DNA of 64,000 bases, taken from the NCBI RefSeq assembly GCF_900099935.1, contig NZ_FNEK01000022.1:1-64000 (forward strand). The letters run 5' to 3'. The position numbers and the translations under genes were made by a program. Position 1 is the first letter of the stretch. Each line of letters begins with the position of its first letter. The DNA comes from Aliiruegeria lutimaris (lineage in GTDB: Bacteria > Pseudomonadota > Alphaproteobacteria > Rhodobacterales > Rhodobacteraceae). Below are positions 41,703-52,702 of this stretch, piece after piece. Below the pieces are notes generated by a model. That model saw only the letters and a program-made list of their open reading frames with translations. It was not told the DNA's origin and made no database searches.

Positions 41703-42794
41703 ATGACCGAGACATTGATCGAAATCTATAACGCCCGTGCGGCCGAGGGGCTGCTGACACCTGACGCGGCACAGGCCGCCGCCCTACCGGAGCTGGAACG
41801 GGTCCGCCATGAACTTGCCCATCGGCCCATTGCGAAGCCGAGAAGCGGGCTCCGGGGGCTGTTCTCGAAACCGGCGGAACCGGATCCGGTGCGGGGTCTG
41901 TATCTGTGGGGCGGCGTCGGGCGCGGCAAGTCCATGTTGATGGACATGTTCTTCGAGGCGGCGCGGACGGAGCGGAAGCGGAGGGTGCATTTCCATGCCT
42001 TCATGCAAGAGGTTCATGCCGGGCTGCACGAGGCGCGCAAGCGGGGCGTGGAGGACGCGATCCTGCCGGTGGCCGATGAAGTGATTACCCATGTGGACCT
42101 GCTCTGCTTCGACGAGATGCAGATCAGCGATATTACAGACGCGATGATCGTGGGACGCCTGTTCGAGCGGCTGTTTGCAGCCGGCGTGGTGGTGGTGACG
42201 ACATCGAACCGGGTTCCGGACGATCTCTACAAGGACGGGTTGAACCGGCAACTCTTCCTGCCCTTCATCGAGATGATCAAGACACGGATGGTCGTGCATG
42301 AATTGATATCGGAAAAGGACTACCGGCAGGACCGGCTGTCCGGCTCGCCGGTCTATTTCACGCCGAACGATCACGCGGCACGGAAGATGATCCAGTCGGT
42401 CTGGGACGACTTTTCGGGCGGCGACGCGCCGCCCCTCATCTTGACGGTGAAAGCGCGTCCGGTGGAGATACCGGCCTTTCGCAACGGGGTCGCGCGCGCG
42501 GGATTCTTCGATCTGTGTGGCCACCCGCTGGGTCCGGCCGACTACCTCGCGATCGCCGAGGTGGCAAAGGTGCTGGTGCTGACGGATATTCCCTGCCTCG
42601 GGCGGTCGAACTTCAACGAGGCGAAGCGGTTCGTGACGTTGATCGACGCCCTGTACGAGGCGAAGGTGAAACTGATCTGTTCAGCAGCGGCCGCACCGGA
42701 GATGCTCTATCTCGAAGGCGAGGGGACGTTCGAATTCGAACGCACGGCCAGCCGTTTGCGGGAAATGCAATCGGCGGAGTGGTTGGCGGGCTGA
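41703..42794 (+). CDS. zapE: Cell division protein ZapE (AFG1-type ATPase)
   Basis: A 363-residue P-loop ATPase. Walker A GGVGRGKSMLMDMFFE is near residues 71-86, Walker B LLCFDEMQISDI near 134-145, sensor VVVTTSNRVPDDLYKDGLNR. The family motif FRRVHFHAFM-like KRRVHFHAFM is present. ZapE joins the division ring late and can destabilise FtsZ polymers in E. coli; the eukaryotic relative Afg1 works in mitochondria. ATG 41703 starts where homology begins; the frame upstream to 41355 lies on the MFS gene. Confidence 0.92.
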   Translation: MTETLIEIYNARAAEGLLTPDAAQAAALPELERVRHELAHRPIAKPRSGLRGLFSKPAEPDPVRGLYLWGGVGRGKSMLMDMFFEAARTERKRRVHFHAFMQEVHAGLHEARKRGVEDAILPVADEVITHVDLLCFDEMQISDITDAMIVGRLFERLFAAGVVVVTTSNRVPDDLYKDGLNRQLFLPFIEMIKTRMVVHELISEKDYRQDRLSGSPVYFTPNDHAARKMIQSVWDDFSGGDAPPLILTVKARPVEIPAFRNGVARAGFFDLCGHPLGPADYLAIAEVAKVLVLTDIPCLGRSNFNEAKRFVTLIDALYEAKVKLICSAAAAPEMLYLEGEGTFEFERTASRLREMQSAEWLAG

Positions 42795-42897
42795 CGGTTC
42801 GGCAGAGCGATGCATCCGGAATTCCTGCAAATGACAGAAGAAATTGATTGGCGCGAACCGCCCTGTTCGCTGGTCCGGGGTGAGCCGTTGGCGGATC

Positions 42898-43012
42898 TTG
42901 GGGGCGCTGCCCCCAAACCCCCGGGATATTTCTGGTCAGAAGAAGTTCATGCCTCTGCATCGTCTTCTTCTGACCAGAAATATCCCCGCCGGAGGCACGA
43001 TCCGAAGGATCG
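42898..43012. repeat. Palindromic intergenic repeat, copy 3
   Basis: A 115-nt copy: TTGGGGGCGCTGCCCCCAA hairpin, arms GGATATTTC-TGGTCAGAAGAAG and CTTCTTCTGACCA-GAAATATCCC, closing hairpin CGATC-CGAAG-GATCG. This copy is the most symmetrical. Its arm substitution (C-TGGTCAG with CTGACCA-G) preserves pairing relative to copies 1 and 2. It fills the gap between convergent zapE and folC. Confidence 0.9.
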
Positions 43013-43060
43013 TTCGCGCAGTCCAGGGGCGCGCCGACAAACGGTCTTGGTCACCGTCCT

Positions 43061-44335
43061 TCACTTGTTGTCGCGCAGGATGACACCGGCCTGGTAGAGC
43101 GAGCCGCAGATCAGGATGCGGGCATGTGGATCTTCTGCGACGATAGCGGAAATGGCGCTTTGAGCGTTGTCGGCAGTTCGTGCTTCAATGCCAAGAGATC
43201 TGGCGGCATCGGCAAGCGTCTCTGGGTCGGATGAATTGGGTTCGTCCGGGATCGGGATTGCGGTGAGGCTCTTTGTATGTCCTGCAATCGGTTTGAGCAC
43301 GTCGCCCGGGGCGCGGCTGTTCAGAAGCGCGAAGACGATATGGGTCGGGCGTGGCGGAAGCTGGTCGAGTGTGGCGGCGATGGCGCGGGCGGCGTGGGCG
43401 TTGTGTCCGCCATCGAGCCAGAGCTCGGCCTCCGGAGCGGTCTGCTTCAATGGCCCCATTGTGAGGCGCTGCATGCGTGCAGGCCAGCGCGCGTTGGTCA
43501 TGGCAGCTTCACAGACGTCTTCGCCGGAGCCGAGCTGGCGAAGTACGGCCAGTGCGGTGCCGGCATTGTCGATCTGGTGTGGGCCGGCCAGTGCCGGAAG
43601 GGGCAGGTCCAGCAAGCCGATCTCGTCCTGGAAGACGAGGCGGCTGCGTTCTTCCCAGCTGTGCCAGTGCTGGCCCTGGGCGATCACGGGAGCGCCGAGG
43701 CGCGCGGCGCGGGATTCGATCACCTCCAGCGCGTCGTCCTCCTGGCGGCCGACAATGCAGGGGACGTGGCGTTTCAGGATGCCGGCCTTTTCGCCGGCGA
43801 TCACGGCGAGCGTGTTGCCGAGAAAGGCCTGGTGGTCCAGCGCGATCGGAGTGATGACAGTCAGCAGCGGATCGTCGATCACGTTGGTCGTGTCCATCCT
43901 GCCGCCCATTCCGACTTCCAGCAGGAGGTAGTCGGCGGGCACATCCGCGAAGGCCGCAAACGCGGCGCAGGTCGTGGCTTCGAAGAAGGTGATAGGAGCG
44001 CCGTCATTGGCGGCGAGAGTGCGGGCAAGCAGGTCGCTCAGAGCCTGTTCCCTGATCTCGGCGCCAGCCAGAACGATACGTTCGTGAAAATGGACGAGAT
44101 GCGGGGAGGTGTAGCAGTGCACGCGCTTTCCCGCGGCCTCCAGACCGGCGCGGATCATGGCCAGCGTCGAGCCCTTGCCATTGGTTCCGGCGATGTGAAT
44201 GACGGGAGGTAGCCTGTGCTGCGGACGTCCGAGCGCGTCGAGAAGACGATATGTGCGGTCGAGCGAGAGGTCGATCTCGCTCGGATGCAGCGCCATCATT
44301 TGCGCCAGAAGATCGGCGCTCGGGCGCTGGCTCAC
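43061..44335 (-). CDS. folC: Dihydrofolate synthase / folylpolyglutamate synthase
   Basis: A 424-residue Mur-ligase-fold enzyme that adds glutamate to dihydropteroate and folates. The P-loop HIAGTNGKGSTLAMIRAGLE is near residues 46-66. Other blocks are YTSPHLVHFHERI, LLEVGMGGRMDTTNV with the metal-binding Glu, ALDHQAFLG, and in the C-terminal domain WLDGGHNAHAARA. Its start overlaps accD's stop by 4 bp, the common accD-folC arrangement. Confidence 0.95.
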   Translation of the reverse strand: MSQRPSADLLAQMMALHPSEIDLSLDRTYRLLDALGRPQHRLPPVIHIAGTNGKGSTLAMIRAGLEAAGKRVHCYTSPHLVHFHERIVLAGAEIREQALSDLLARTLAANDGAPITFFEATTCAAFAAFADVPADYLLLEVGMGGRMDTTNVIDDPLLTVITPIALDHQAFLGNTLAVIAGEKAGILKRHVPCIVGRQEDDALEVIESRAARLGAPVIAQGQHWHSWEERSRLVFQDEIGLLDLPLPALAGPHQIDNAGTALAVLRQLGSGEDVCEAAMTNARWPARMQRLTMGPLKQTAPEAELWLDGGHNAHAARAIAATLDQLPPRPTHIVFALLNSRAPGDVLKPIAGHTKSLTAIPIPDEPNSSDPETLADAARSLGIEARTADNAQSAISAIVAEDPHARILICGSLYQAGVILRDNK

Positions 44336-45282
44336 GCAGTCTTTTCCGGCTTTTTGGGGGCTTCGGGCGCGGGGGCTTCGAGGGCAGGGGCGGTTGCCTC
44401 GTCGGGCGCCGGAAGCTCGCCTTTCACCGCGGGCGGCAGGCTCAGCATCAGCCGGGTGATCGTGATCAGTTCCTCGCGCAGTTCCTTGCGATGGGTCACG
44501 CGGTCCAGCATGCCATGATCGAGCAGGTACTCGGCCCGCTGGAAGCCCTCGGGGAGTTTCTCGCGGATCGTCTGTTCGATGACGCGCGGGCCGGCGAAGC
44601 AGATCAGAGCGTTCGGCTCGGCGATCTGGATGTCCCCGAGCATGGCGTAGGAGGCCGTCACTCCGCCCGTTGTCGGATGGGTGAGAACGACGATGTATGG
44701 CAGGCCCGCCTCGCGCAGCATCTCGACGGCGACGGTCGTGCGCGGCATCTGCATGAGCGAGAGAATGCCCTCCTGCATGCGCGCGCCACCGGCGGCGGAA
44801 AACAGGATCAGCGGGCGGCGAAGCTCAACGGCACGCTCGGCGGCGGCGATGATCGCGTTACCGACATACATACCCATGGAGCCGCCCATGAACGTGAAAT
44901 CCTGGCAGGCGGCGACGATCGGCGTACGGCCCATCTCGCCTTCGGCCACCAGCATGGCCTCTGCCTCGCCGGTCTTCTTCTGGGCCGATTTCATCCGTTC
45001 GGGATATTTCTTCTGGTCGCGGAAATGCAGCGGGTCGGCCAGCGGCTCGGGCACCTTGACTTCGGCGAAGATGCCACCGTCAAAGAGGTCCGCAAAACGC
45101 TCCCGCGGGGTGATCGCCATGTGGTGATCGCAAGTGGTGCAGACGTTGAGATTGTCCTTCAACTCGCGGTGGAACAGCATGGTGCCGCATTCGGGACACT
45201 TGGTCCAAAGGTTCTCGGGAACCTCGCGGCGCGAAAACAGCGAGTTGATCTTCGGGCGAACGTAGTTGGATATCCAGTTCAT
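44332..45282 (-). CDS. accD: Acetyl-CoA carboxylase carboxyltransferase subunit beta
   Basis: A 316-residue beta subunit of the carboxyltransferase that makes malonyl-CoA. The N-terminal zinc ribbon has Cys29, Cys32, Cys48 and Cys51 (CPECG and CTTCD). The crotonase-like core includes FMGGSMGMYVGNAIIAAAE, SAAGGARMQEGILSLMQM and THPTTGGVTASYAMLGD, forming the biotin/acyl-CoA site. The last ~30 residues are a low-complexity Ala/Pro/Glu tail. The partner accA is not in the window. Confidence 0.96.
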   Translation of the reverse strand: MNWISNYVRPKINSLFSRREVPENLWTKCPECGTMLFHRELKDNLNVCTTCDHHMAITPRERFADLFDGGIFAEVKVPEPLADPLHFRDQKKYPERMKSAQKKTGEAEAMLVAEGEMGRTPIVAACQDFTFMGGSMGMYVGNAIIAAAERAVELRRPLILFSAAGGARMQEGILSLMQMPRTTVAVEMLREAGLPYIVVLTHPTTGGVTASYAMLGDIQIAEPNALICFAGPRVIEQTIREKLPEGFQRAEYLLDHGMLDRVTHRKELREELITITRLMLSLPPAVKGELPAPDEATAPALEAPAPEAPKKPEKTA

Positions 45283-45357
45283 CGGGGTCCTTCAGCGCCA
45301 GTTGCGCCCCTCAGATAGGCCCGTATCGCGTCAAATGCAAACGCTCTGATGCCCCGA

Positions 45358-46278
45358 TCACCGGGTCAGCAGGCGCCGCGTTATCCACCAGACCACGACC
45401 AGCATTGCGAGCGAGAAGAGCAACCCCGCGACCAGGGAGGTGGAGACGCCTTCCGGCGTGATCGAAACAAAAAGGGCGAGGCCAGATACGCTTTCGCCGA
45501 GGGCGACGCCGAGCATCCCGAAGAGGTTGTTGCCGAAATGGATACCCATGGTGGCGCCGAGATTGCCGGTCTGCTCCGTGATGTCGGCGGCTATCAGGCC
45601 GAAAACAAATGCCGAGAGCAGCACGAAAGGCAGCGTATCCCCCGACGCCTGTGACCAGTGAAGCCCGGCAAAGACCAGCGATGGAAGGACCATCCAGATC
45701 CAGCGGGAGGAGAAACGGGCGGCGAGTTGCTGTTGCAGGTAGCCGCGGAACACGAGTTCTTCGGCGGCGGTCTGAATGAAGATGAGCGGGATGGCGAAGG
45801 GCAGGTAGCCTAGCCATTGTCCGAAGGGCAGGTTCGGCACCGGCGACTCCAGCACGAAACTCAACCCGACCAGGGCGAGATAGATCGGAACGAGCACGGC
45901 CAGCGCGGTTCCGAAACCGCGAAACCAGTCCGCCGGCGGGCCGAAAAGCGAGCCGGGGCCGCGGAAATGGAATGCCGCGGCCGAAAGCATCGGGCCGATG
46001 AAGAGCGCAATGAAGGTGATCAGCAGCAGGAACACCGCCAGCGGCGTGTCGATCCCGCCATAGCCCTGTGCCGCCGCGCGCAACCGGTTGAGCGCTGCCC
46101 CCGTGTGAACAGCGTTCATCGAGTCGATCTGGTTGACGACGGCGACGAAGGCGCCCATCAGCATCGCCGCGCCGGTGGCGAAGATGAAGGTGATCAACAA
46201 CAGGCCAAGCAGGAGCCGCCAGAGTTGCGGGTAGAGCCGGGCTTCTTCCAGGGAGGCTTCGAATTCTCCGGTGCGCAT
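45358..46278 (-). CDS. CPBP-family intramembrane metalloprotease (copy 1)
   Basis: A 306-residue polytopic protein of the CPBP/Abi (Rce1-like) family with about eight hydrophobic spans. Catalytic motifs are EELVFRGYLQQQLAARF (paired Glu and Arg), FAGLHWSQ (His) and GIHFGNNLFG (His/Asn). ATG 46278 has GAGGATTTC just upstream; a start at 46323 lacks this. Bacterial members cleave in the membrane or act in immunity and regulation. The second, related gene lies 62 bp upstream on the same strand. Confidence 0.85.
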   Translation of the reverse strand: MRTGEFEASLEEARLYPQLWRLLLGLLLITFIFATGAAMLMGAFVAVVNQIDSMNAVHTGAALNRLRAAAQGYGGIDTPLAVFLLLITFIALFIGPMLSAAAFHFRGPGSLFGPPADWFRGFGTALAVLVPIYLALVGLSFVLESPVPNLPFGQWLGYLPFAIPLIFIQTAAEELVFRGYLQQQLAARFSSRWIWMVLPSLVFAGLHWSQASGDTLPFVLLSAFVFGLIAADITEQTGNLGATMGIHFGNNLFGMLGVALGESVSGLALFVSITPEGVSTSLVAGLLFSLAMLVVVWWITRRLLTR

Positions 46279-46340
46279 GAAATCCTCGGTTGGTTCGGGA
46301 AATTGGTAGACTGCGCGCCGCATCGGCGCAATCGCGGGTT

Positions 46341-47231
46341 TCAGACCTTGAGTGCCACCCTGGCAGCAAGCCAGCCGCAGAAGAGCATCACGAACTCGGG
46401 CAGCATCTGTGCCGCGAGCCTTGGGTCGTTGGCCTCCATGGGAATGTGGAAAAGCGCCAGCCCGGAACCGGGGCCGAGCAGGGACGTGAAAAGGATAGCA
46501 GCGATGTTATTCGCCACGTGAAATCCGAGAGCCGCCCCGATGGAGCCTGTTCGCGCTGTCAGGTCGGCCGCGGCAATCGCAAAGAACGTGGCCCAGAGGG
46601 CGTAGTAGGGGGCGTTTGCGCCGGCCGTTTCCGGCGAGAGATGGGCGAGGCCGAAAACCGCCGAAGGCACGATGATCCAAAGCGGCATTTTCGGAAAGCG
46701 GGCGGCAAGTTGCTGTTGCAGGTAGCCGCGAAAGATAAGTTCTTCGGTTCCAGCCTGTATCAGGATCGCGGCCAACGAGATGGGAAGAAGCGCGATCCAG
46801 TTCCGTGTCGTCAATGCGGTGTTCCGGACCAGTTCGATATCCTTGGGCAGGATGACGGAGAGCACGATAAAGAGCGCTCCGACACTCAGCGTCACCCGGA
46901 TCGCATCCGAGACCACCGCCGCGGCGGGGCCGAAGAGCGTTGCCGGGCTGCGGCGGTGAATCGAGCTTGTGACCATGGCCAGGCCAATGCCGAAAAAGCC
47001 GAAAGTGGTCAGGATATAGAGCGTGGCGAAGGCGCTGTCCTTGTCGAAGGTCGTGTTGTCGACCAGAAGCTGCGTCGTTTCCGGGCCGATCAGGTTCGAG
47101 GTCAGCGCGAAGACCAGTTGGTAGAGCGCCAGGCCGGCGAGGAAAGTCAGAAAGGTTCCCACGCCGGTGCGCCAAAGCTCCGCCGTCCCCTTGGCCGGGG
47201 CTACGAAATACCGGTGTTGTTCGTAGCGCAT
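46341..47231 (-). CDS. CPBP-family intramembrane metalloprotease (copy 2)
   Basis: A 296-residue protein with the same architecture as its neighbour. The motif GTEELIFRGYLQQQLAARFP is nearly identical, followed by GLAHLSPE (His) and LGFHVANNIAA. It is likely a tandem duplicate. ATG 47231 begins MRYEQHRYFVAPA; the longer in-frame start at 47504 would cross the divergent gene. Substrate unknown. The two genes are 62 bp apart and probably one transcript. Confidence 0.85.
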   Translation of the reverse strand: MRYEQHRYFVAPAKGTAELWRTGVGTFLTFLAGLALYQLVFALTSNLIGPETTQLLVDNTTFDKDSAFATLYILTTFGFFGIGLAMVTSSIHRRSPATLFGPAAAVVSDAIRVTLSVGALFIVLSVILPKDIELVRNTALTTRNWIALLPISLAAILIQAGTEELIFRGYLQQQLAARFPKMPLWIIVPSAVFGLAHLSPETAGANAPYYALWATFFAIAAADLTARTGSIGAALGFHVANNIAAILFTSLLGPGSGLALFHIPMEANDPRLAAQMLPEFVMLFCGWLAARVALKV

Positions 47232-47445
47232 TGCGTTCCCTCTCGACCAAATGCCTAGGCTGAAGCGGGCCAGCTTGCAACGCCGGGAGCGACTTTGGCC
47301 CGGTCCGCGCGCGATTGGCCGGAAGTCGCTCATTGGCGCGCGATTGGATTGCTCCCGGTCCCAATGGAGATTAGGGTCTGCGCGATTTTGGCGCGGCATA
47401 TGCACAGGCAGCATGACAACTTGGATTTCCAGTCCGGAGCTTTGG

Positions 47446-48090
47446 ATGGCGACCCTTTTCGGGGCGGCGCTGCTGCTGTCCGTGTCCCTTGCCCAAGCGG
47501 CCACGTTCGGGCGTGAAGATAGCCCGTTGACCGGCTGGACGCACCTGCCGGTGCTGGACGAGTCGCTCGTGATCTCGGCGCCGCGCGGCTATTGCATCGA
47601 TCCGCTCGCATCGCTGAGCGGGCATCGGGCCGCGTTCGTTCTGATGGCGTCCTGCCGTTCCGTGACCGGCGACCTGCGCGCCGCGCGCCCGGAAATCCAG
47701 GGCCTGCTGACGACCAGCGTCGACGGGCATGTCGGGCCGTTTCCCTCGCAAGGTGACCTGAGCCGCTTTTTTGGATCGGCCACGGGACGCGCCGCCTTGT
47801 CGCGCTCGGGCAACGCGGAGGCGATGGAGCTTGGCGCTATGTTCAGTCGCAGCGGCGTGCTCTTCCTTCGGGCCGATGAACGTGGTGAAGACCCCGCCTT
47901 GGGCGGTGCAAGCTGGCGCGCGGTTTTCGAACTCAAGGGCCACATGGTGACGGCCACCTTGCGTGACCTCGTCGGGCAACCGATCAAGGACTCCGAAGGG
48001 TTCCGGATCGTCGAAGAGCTTGTCGATGCCATCCTCTCGGCCAACCCGAACTCCACGGAATCCGAACCGGGCGCATTTTCTCGCCACTGA
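47446..48090 (+). CDS. Exported hypothetical protein (214 aa)
   Basis: I do not recognise this family. The N-terminal MATLFGAALLLSVSLAQAA is a clean signal peptide with cleavage near residue 19, so the product is periplasmic. The mature part has two Cys (YCIDP, ASCRS) that could form a disulfide, and a predicted mix of strands and helices. ATG 47446 is favoured by CCGGAG 8 nt upstream over 47413 or the longer frame. It precedes two other unknown genes on the same strand. Confidence 0.65.
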   Translation: MATLFGAALLLSVSLAQAATFGREDSPLTGWTHLPVLDESLVISAPRGYCIDPLASLSGHRAAFVLMASCRSVTGDLRAARPEIQGLLTTSVDGHVGPFPSQGDLSRFFGSATGRAALSRSGNAEAMELGAMFSRSGVLFLRADERGEDPALGGASWRAVFELKGHMVTATLRDLVGQPIKDSEGFRIVEELVDAILSANPNSTESEPGAFSRH

Positions 48091-48151
48091 TATTTGCAGC
48101 TCCGAAAGGTTTTGCCGTAAGGATGTTCCGTGGGTTACACGGGATCTTGCA

Positions 48152-48925
48152 ATGTCTATGGGTGTCTCAAATCTGATTGGACGCGTTGCGGATCGCAGGG
48201 TCCTTCAACGCTGGACCCGGCTTGCGGATATTGCCGGCAATCTGGACTTCTCCGAGTTGAAATCCGCACGCGCCCGGGCAAACGACCTGCGCCGGGAAAT
48301 CGACCGCCTGTGCCGGGCCGCCGATGGCAGGATGGCGGAGGTCGGGCCGGCCGGTTCCGTGGTGGAAGCGCCCGCCAATGCGGACTGGTCCTGGAGGCCG
48401 GACTTCTGGCGGATCGCCGCGGACCCGCCGGGCGTGGCCGGCGTTGCATCCGGAACGGTCGTCGGGCCGGGCGTGGCGATGTTCCACGATTGCCCGTTAC
48501 AGGAAATCACCTTTCGCCAGTTGCGCAATCGTGGCGCGACGGATCTTGCCCCCTTCGGGTTGAACATGGATGTCTTCCGCTTCGAGGGCTCTTTCCTGTC
48601 GCTGGCGGTGGATCTGCCCCGGGAAGCGGTGGCCGGCCTGACGCGCCGCCACCTGATCGGGCTGCACGCGGCATTCCGTTTCGAGCGGCCGTTGGAGATA
48701 TTCGCCCGGCTGAACATCCGCAACGGCCCGAATACCGATCAGCTCGTGCTGGAAATCGCCAAGGGGTCTAAGGAACGGAACGTGGAATTCGACCTGGCCT
48801 ATTCGGAACTGAACGAGAAACGGATCGAAAGCGCCTGGCTCGATCTCATCTTCGAGGCGCCGCAGATGAGCCAGATCGAGATTCGGGACCTGACGATGTA
48901 TCGTCGCCACCGCACGGAAATCTAG
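48152..48925 (+). CDS. Conserved hypothetical protein (257 aa)
   Basis: I do not recognise a function; similar proteins occur, I believe, across Rhodobacterales under a DUF name. The N-terminal ~55 residues are basic and helical (RRVLQRWTRLADIAGNLDFS), followed by a Trp-rich segment (NADWSWRPDFWRI). The rest is likely a beta-sandwich (LQEITFRQLRNRGATDLAPF; LEIFARLNIRNGPNTDQL; EIRDLTMYRRHR) like a lectin or carbohydrate-binding fold. No signal peptide. ATG 48152 is used since homology-like content begins there. The 128-aa gene follows after 9 bp. Confidence 0.65.
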   Translation: MSMGVSNLIGRVADRRVLQRWTRLADIAGNLDFSELKSARARANDLRREIDRLCRAADGRMAEVGPAGSVVEAPANADWSWRPDFWRIAADPPGVAGVASGTVVGPGVAMFHDCPLQEITFRQLRNRGATDLAPFGLNMDVFRFEGSFLSLAVDLPREAVAGLTRRHLIGLHAAFRFERPLEIFARLNIRNGPNTDQLVLEIAKGSKERNVEFDLAYSELNEKRIESAWLDLIFEAPQMSQIEIRDLTMYRRHRTEI

Positions 48926-48934
48926 GAGCCGGGA

Positions 48935-49321
48935 ATGCCGAAGCTGAGCGTGAGCAACGCGCGTTTGCGCGAAGGTGTTTGGAAGGGGCTTCTCGTCGCC
49001 TCGCAGGAGCGCACCGCGCCGCCGCAGATCGAGGTCATTCATCTGGCGACACCGCTGGATGGTGTCGAGCTGGAGGCGGACCGGGAAATGGCGAATGTCT
49101 GGACCCTGTCTGTCCCCATCCCGTCGAGGCTGATTTCGGATGGCGTGCAAACATTCCTGGTTCGCGAGGCCTCGCAGGGCGAGACGCTTGCGCGCTTCTC
49201 CATCGCGGCGGGCGAGCCGCTTCGGGAGGATGTGCTTGCAGAGCTGGACCTGTTGCGGGCCGAACTGGACCTGTTGAAACGGGCCTTTCGCCGTCATTGC
49301 GTCGAAGTGGCCGAGGGCTGA
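48935..49321 (+). CDS. Hypothetical protein (128 aa)
   Basis: I do not recognise this family. It starts MPKLSVSNARLREGVWKGLL and has a predicted strand-rich body (IEVIHLATPLDGVELEAD; WTLSVPIPSRLISDGVQTFL). A C-terminal helix has heptad Leu (LAELDLLRAELDLLKRAF) that may form a coiled coil. Soluble, with a single Cys near the end. GGAGC lies 5-9 nt before ATG 48935. It follows the 257-aa gene by 9 bp, so the two probably work together. Confidence 0.65.
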   Translation: MPKLSVSNARLREGVWKGLLVASQERTAPPQIEVIHLATPLDGVELEADREMANVWTLSVPIPSRLISDGVQTFLVREASQGETLARFSIAAGEPLREDVLAELDLLRAELDLLKRAFRRHCVEVAEG

Positions 49322-49343
49322 TGCACGCTTGACGTGAACGTAA

Positions 49344-51443
<2,100 letters not shown>

Positions 51444-51691
51444 CCTTCGGTCCCTTCCTACGCTCCGGGGCTTTTCCGGCGCTCGGGAGGTTGCTCGTTC
51501 CCGCGGGTGCGTCCCGTAAACACGCGACTCCCATTCACAGAGGTGAATGGTCAAATGTTTCCTCAGACACGACGATGCCCGATCAAATCGCGACATTGTC
51601 TGTAGTTTGCCCCAATCCCGCCGGATTTCGGGGAGATAAACGCTGGTAATGCAGAGAATGTGCACAGCACTGAGTTCATGAGGACCGCCCT

Positions 51692-52597
51692 ATGGATCGC
51701 CTGACCGAAATGGAAGCCTTTGCCACCGTGGTGGATCAGGGTGGTTTTACGGACGCCGCAAAGAAGATGGGTATCTCCAAGTCGGCCGTATCGAAACACG
51801 TCTCCTCGCTGGAGGCTCGGCTCGGGGCACGGTTGCTCAACCGCACGACACGCCGCGTTTCGCCCACCGAGATTGGCCTTGCCTATTACGACCGCGCCCG
51901 ACGGGTACTCAACGATGCCGGGGAAGCCGATGCGCTGGTGACCTCCATGCAATCGGCACCGTCCGGTCTCTTGCGGATTTCGGTCGCGACCGATTTCGGT
52001 GTGAATCATCTTTCGCCGATTCTCGGGGATTTCCTGTCGGAGTTTCCCGACATCACCGTGAACATGATCCTCAACAATCGCTATGTAGAATTGATCAGCG
52101 AAGGCTTCGACATGGCTATCCGGATCGGCGAGTTGGAAGACTCGACGCTGCGCGCCCGCAAGCTGACCGAAACCAGCAAGCGGATGATCGCCAGCCCGGC
52201 CTATTTCGCCCAGTACGGCCGCCCGGAGAAGATCGATGATCTTAACGAACACAAACTGTTGCACTATTCAAACCAGTCCTCGGGCAATGTCTGGAAGCTG
52301 ACCGCGCCTTCGGGCGAAAAGCGTCAGGTTCGCACCGCAGGCTGGTTAACCGTCAATGACGGGCAATCGCTGCTCAACGCCGCCGTGTCCGGGCTCGGCA
52401 TCGCCTATCTCCCGAGCTTCCTTTATGCCGATGCAATGAAGGACGGGTTGGTGGAGGAAGCGATCCCGGACCTCCCGCATGAATCGCTTGGGATCTATGC
52501 CGTCTATCCGCCGGGGCGCTTCACGCAGCCGAAGGTACGGGCATTTATCGATTTCCTGGTGCGCAGCTTTTCGGAGAAAGGTCCGAAGATCTGGTAA
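51692..52597 (+). CDS. LysR-family transcriptional regulator
   Basis: A 301-residue LysR protein. The N-terminal winged HTH has GGFTDAAKKMGISKSAVSKH (residues ~18-37). The effector domain begins GLLRISVATDFGVNHLSPIL. It belongs to the large DsdC/AaeR-like group with no fixed target. AGGA precedes the ATG. It lies 248 bp after fadH in the same direction; the gap holds its promoter and no other gene. A link to fadH is possible but unsupported. Confidence 0.92.
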   Translation: MDRLTEMEAFATVVDQGGFTDAAKKMGISKSAVSKHVSSLEARLGARLLNRTTRRVSPTEIGLAYYDRARRVLNDAGEADALVTSMQSAPSGLLRISVATDFGVNHLSPILGDFLSEFPDITVNMILNNRYVELISEGFDMAIRIGELEDSTLRARKLTETSKRMIASPAYFAQYGRPEKIDDLNEHKLLHYSNQSSGNVWKLTAPSGEKRQVRTAGWLTVNDGQSLLNAAVSGLGIAYLPSFLYADAMKDGLVEEAIPDLPHESLGIYAVYPPGRFTQPKVRAFIDFLVRSFSEKGPKIW

Positions 52598-52702
52598 TCG
52601 AACGACCCTCGATGTGAGAAACCTGGCCGGGGCAATGCTCCGGTCGTTTTTTGTCTGTCGTCCCGACACCCCGCAGATCCGGCCTGTGCTCCTGAGAATG
52701 GC

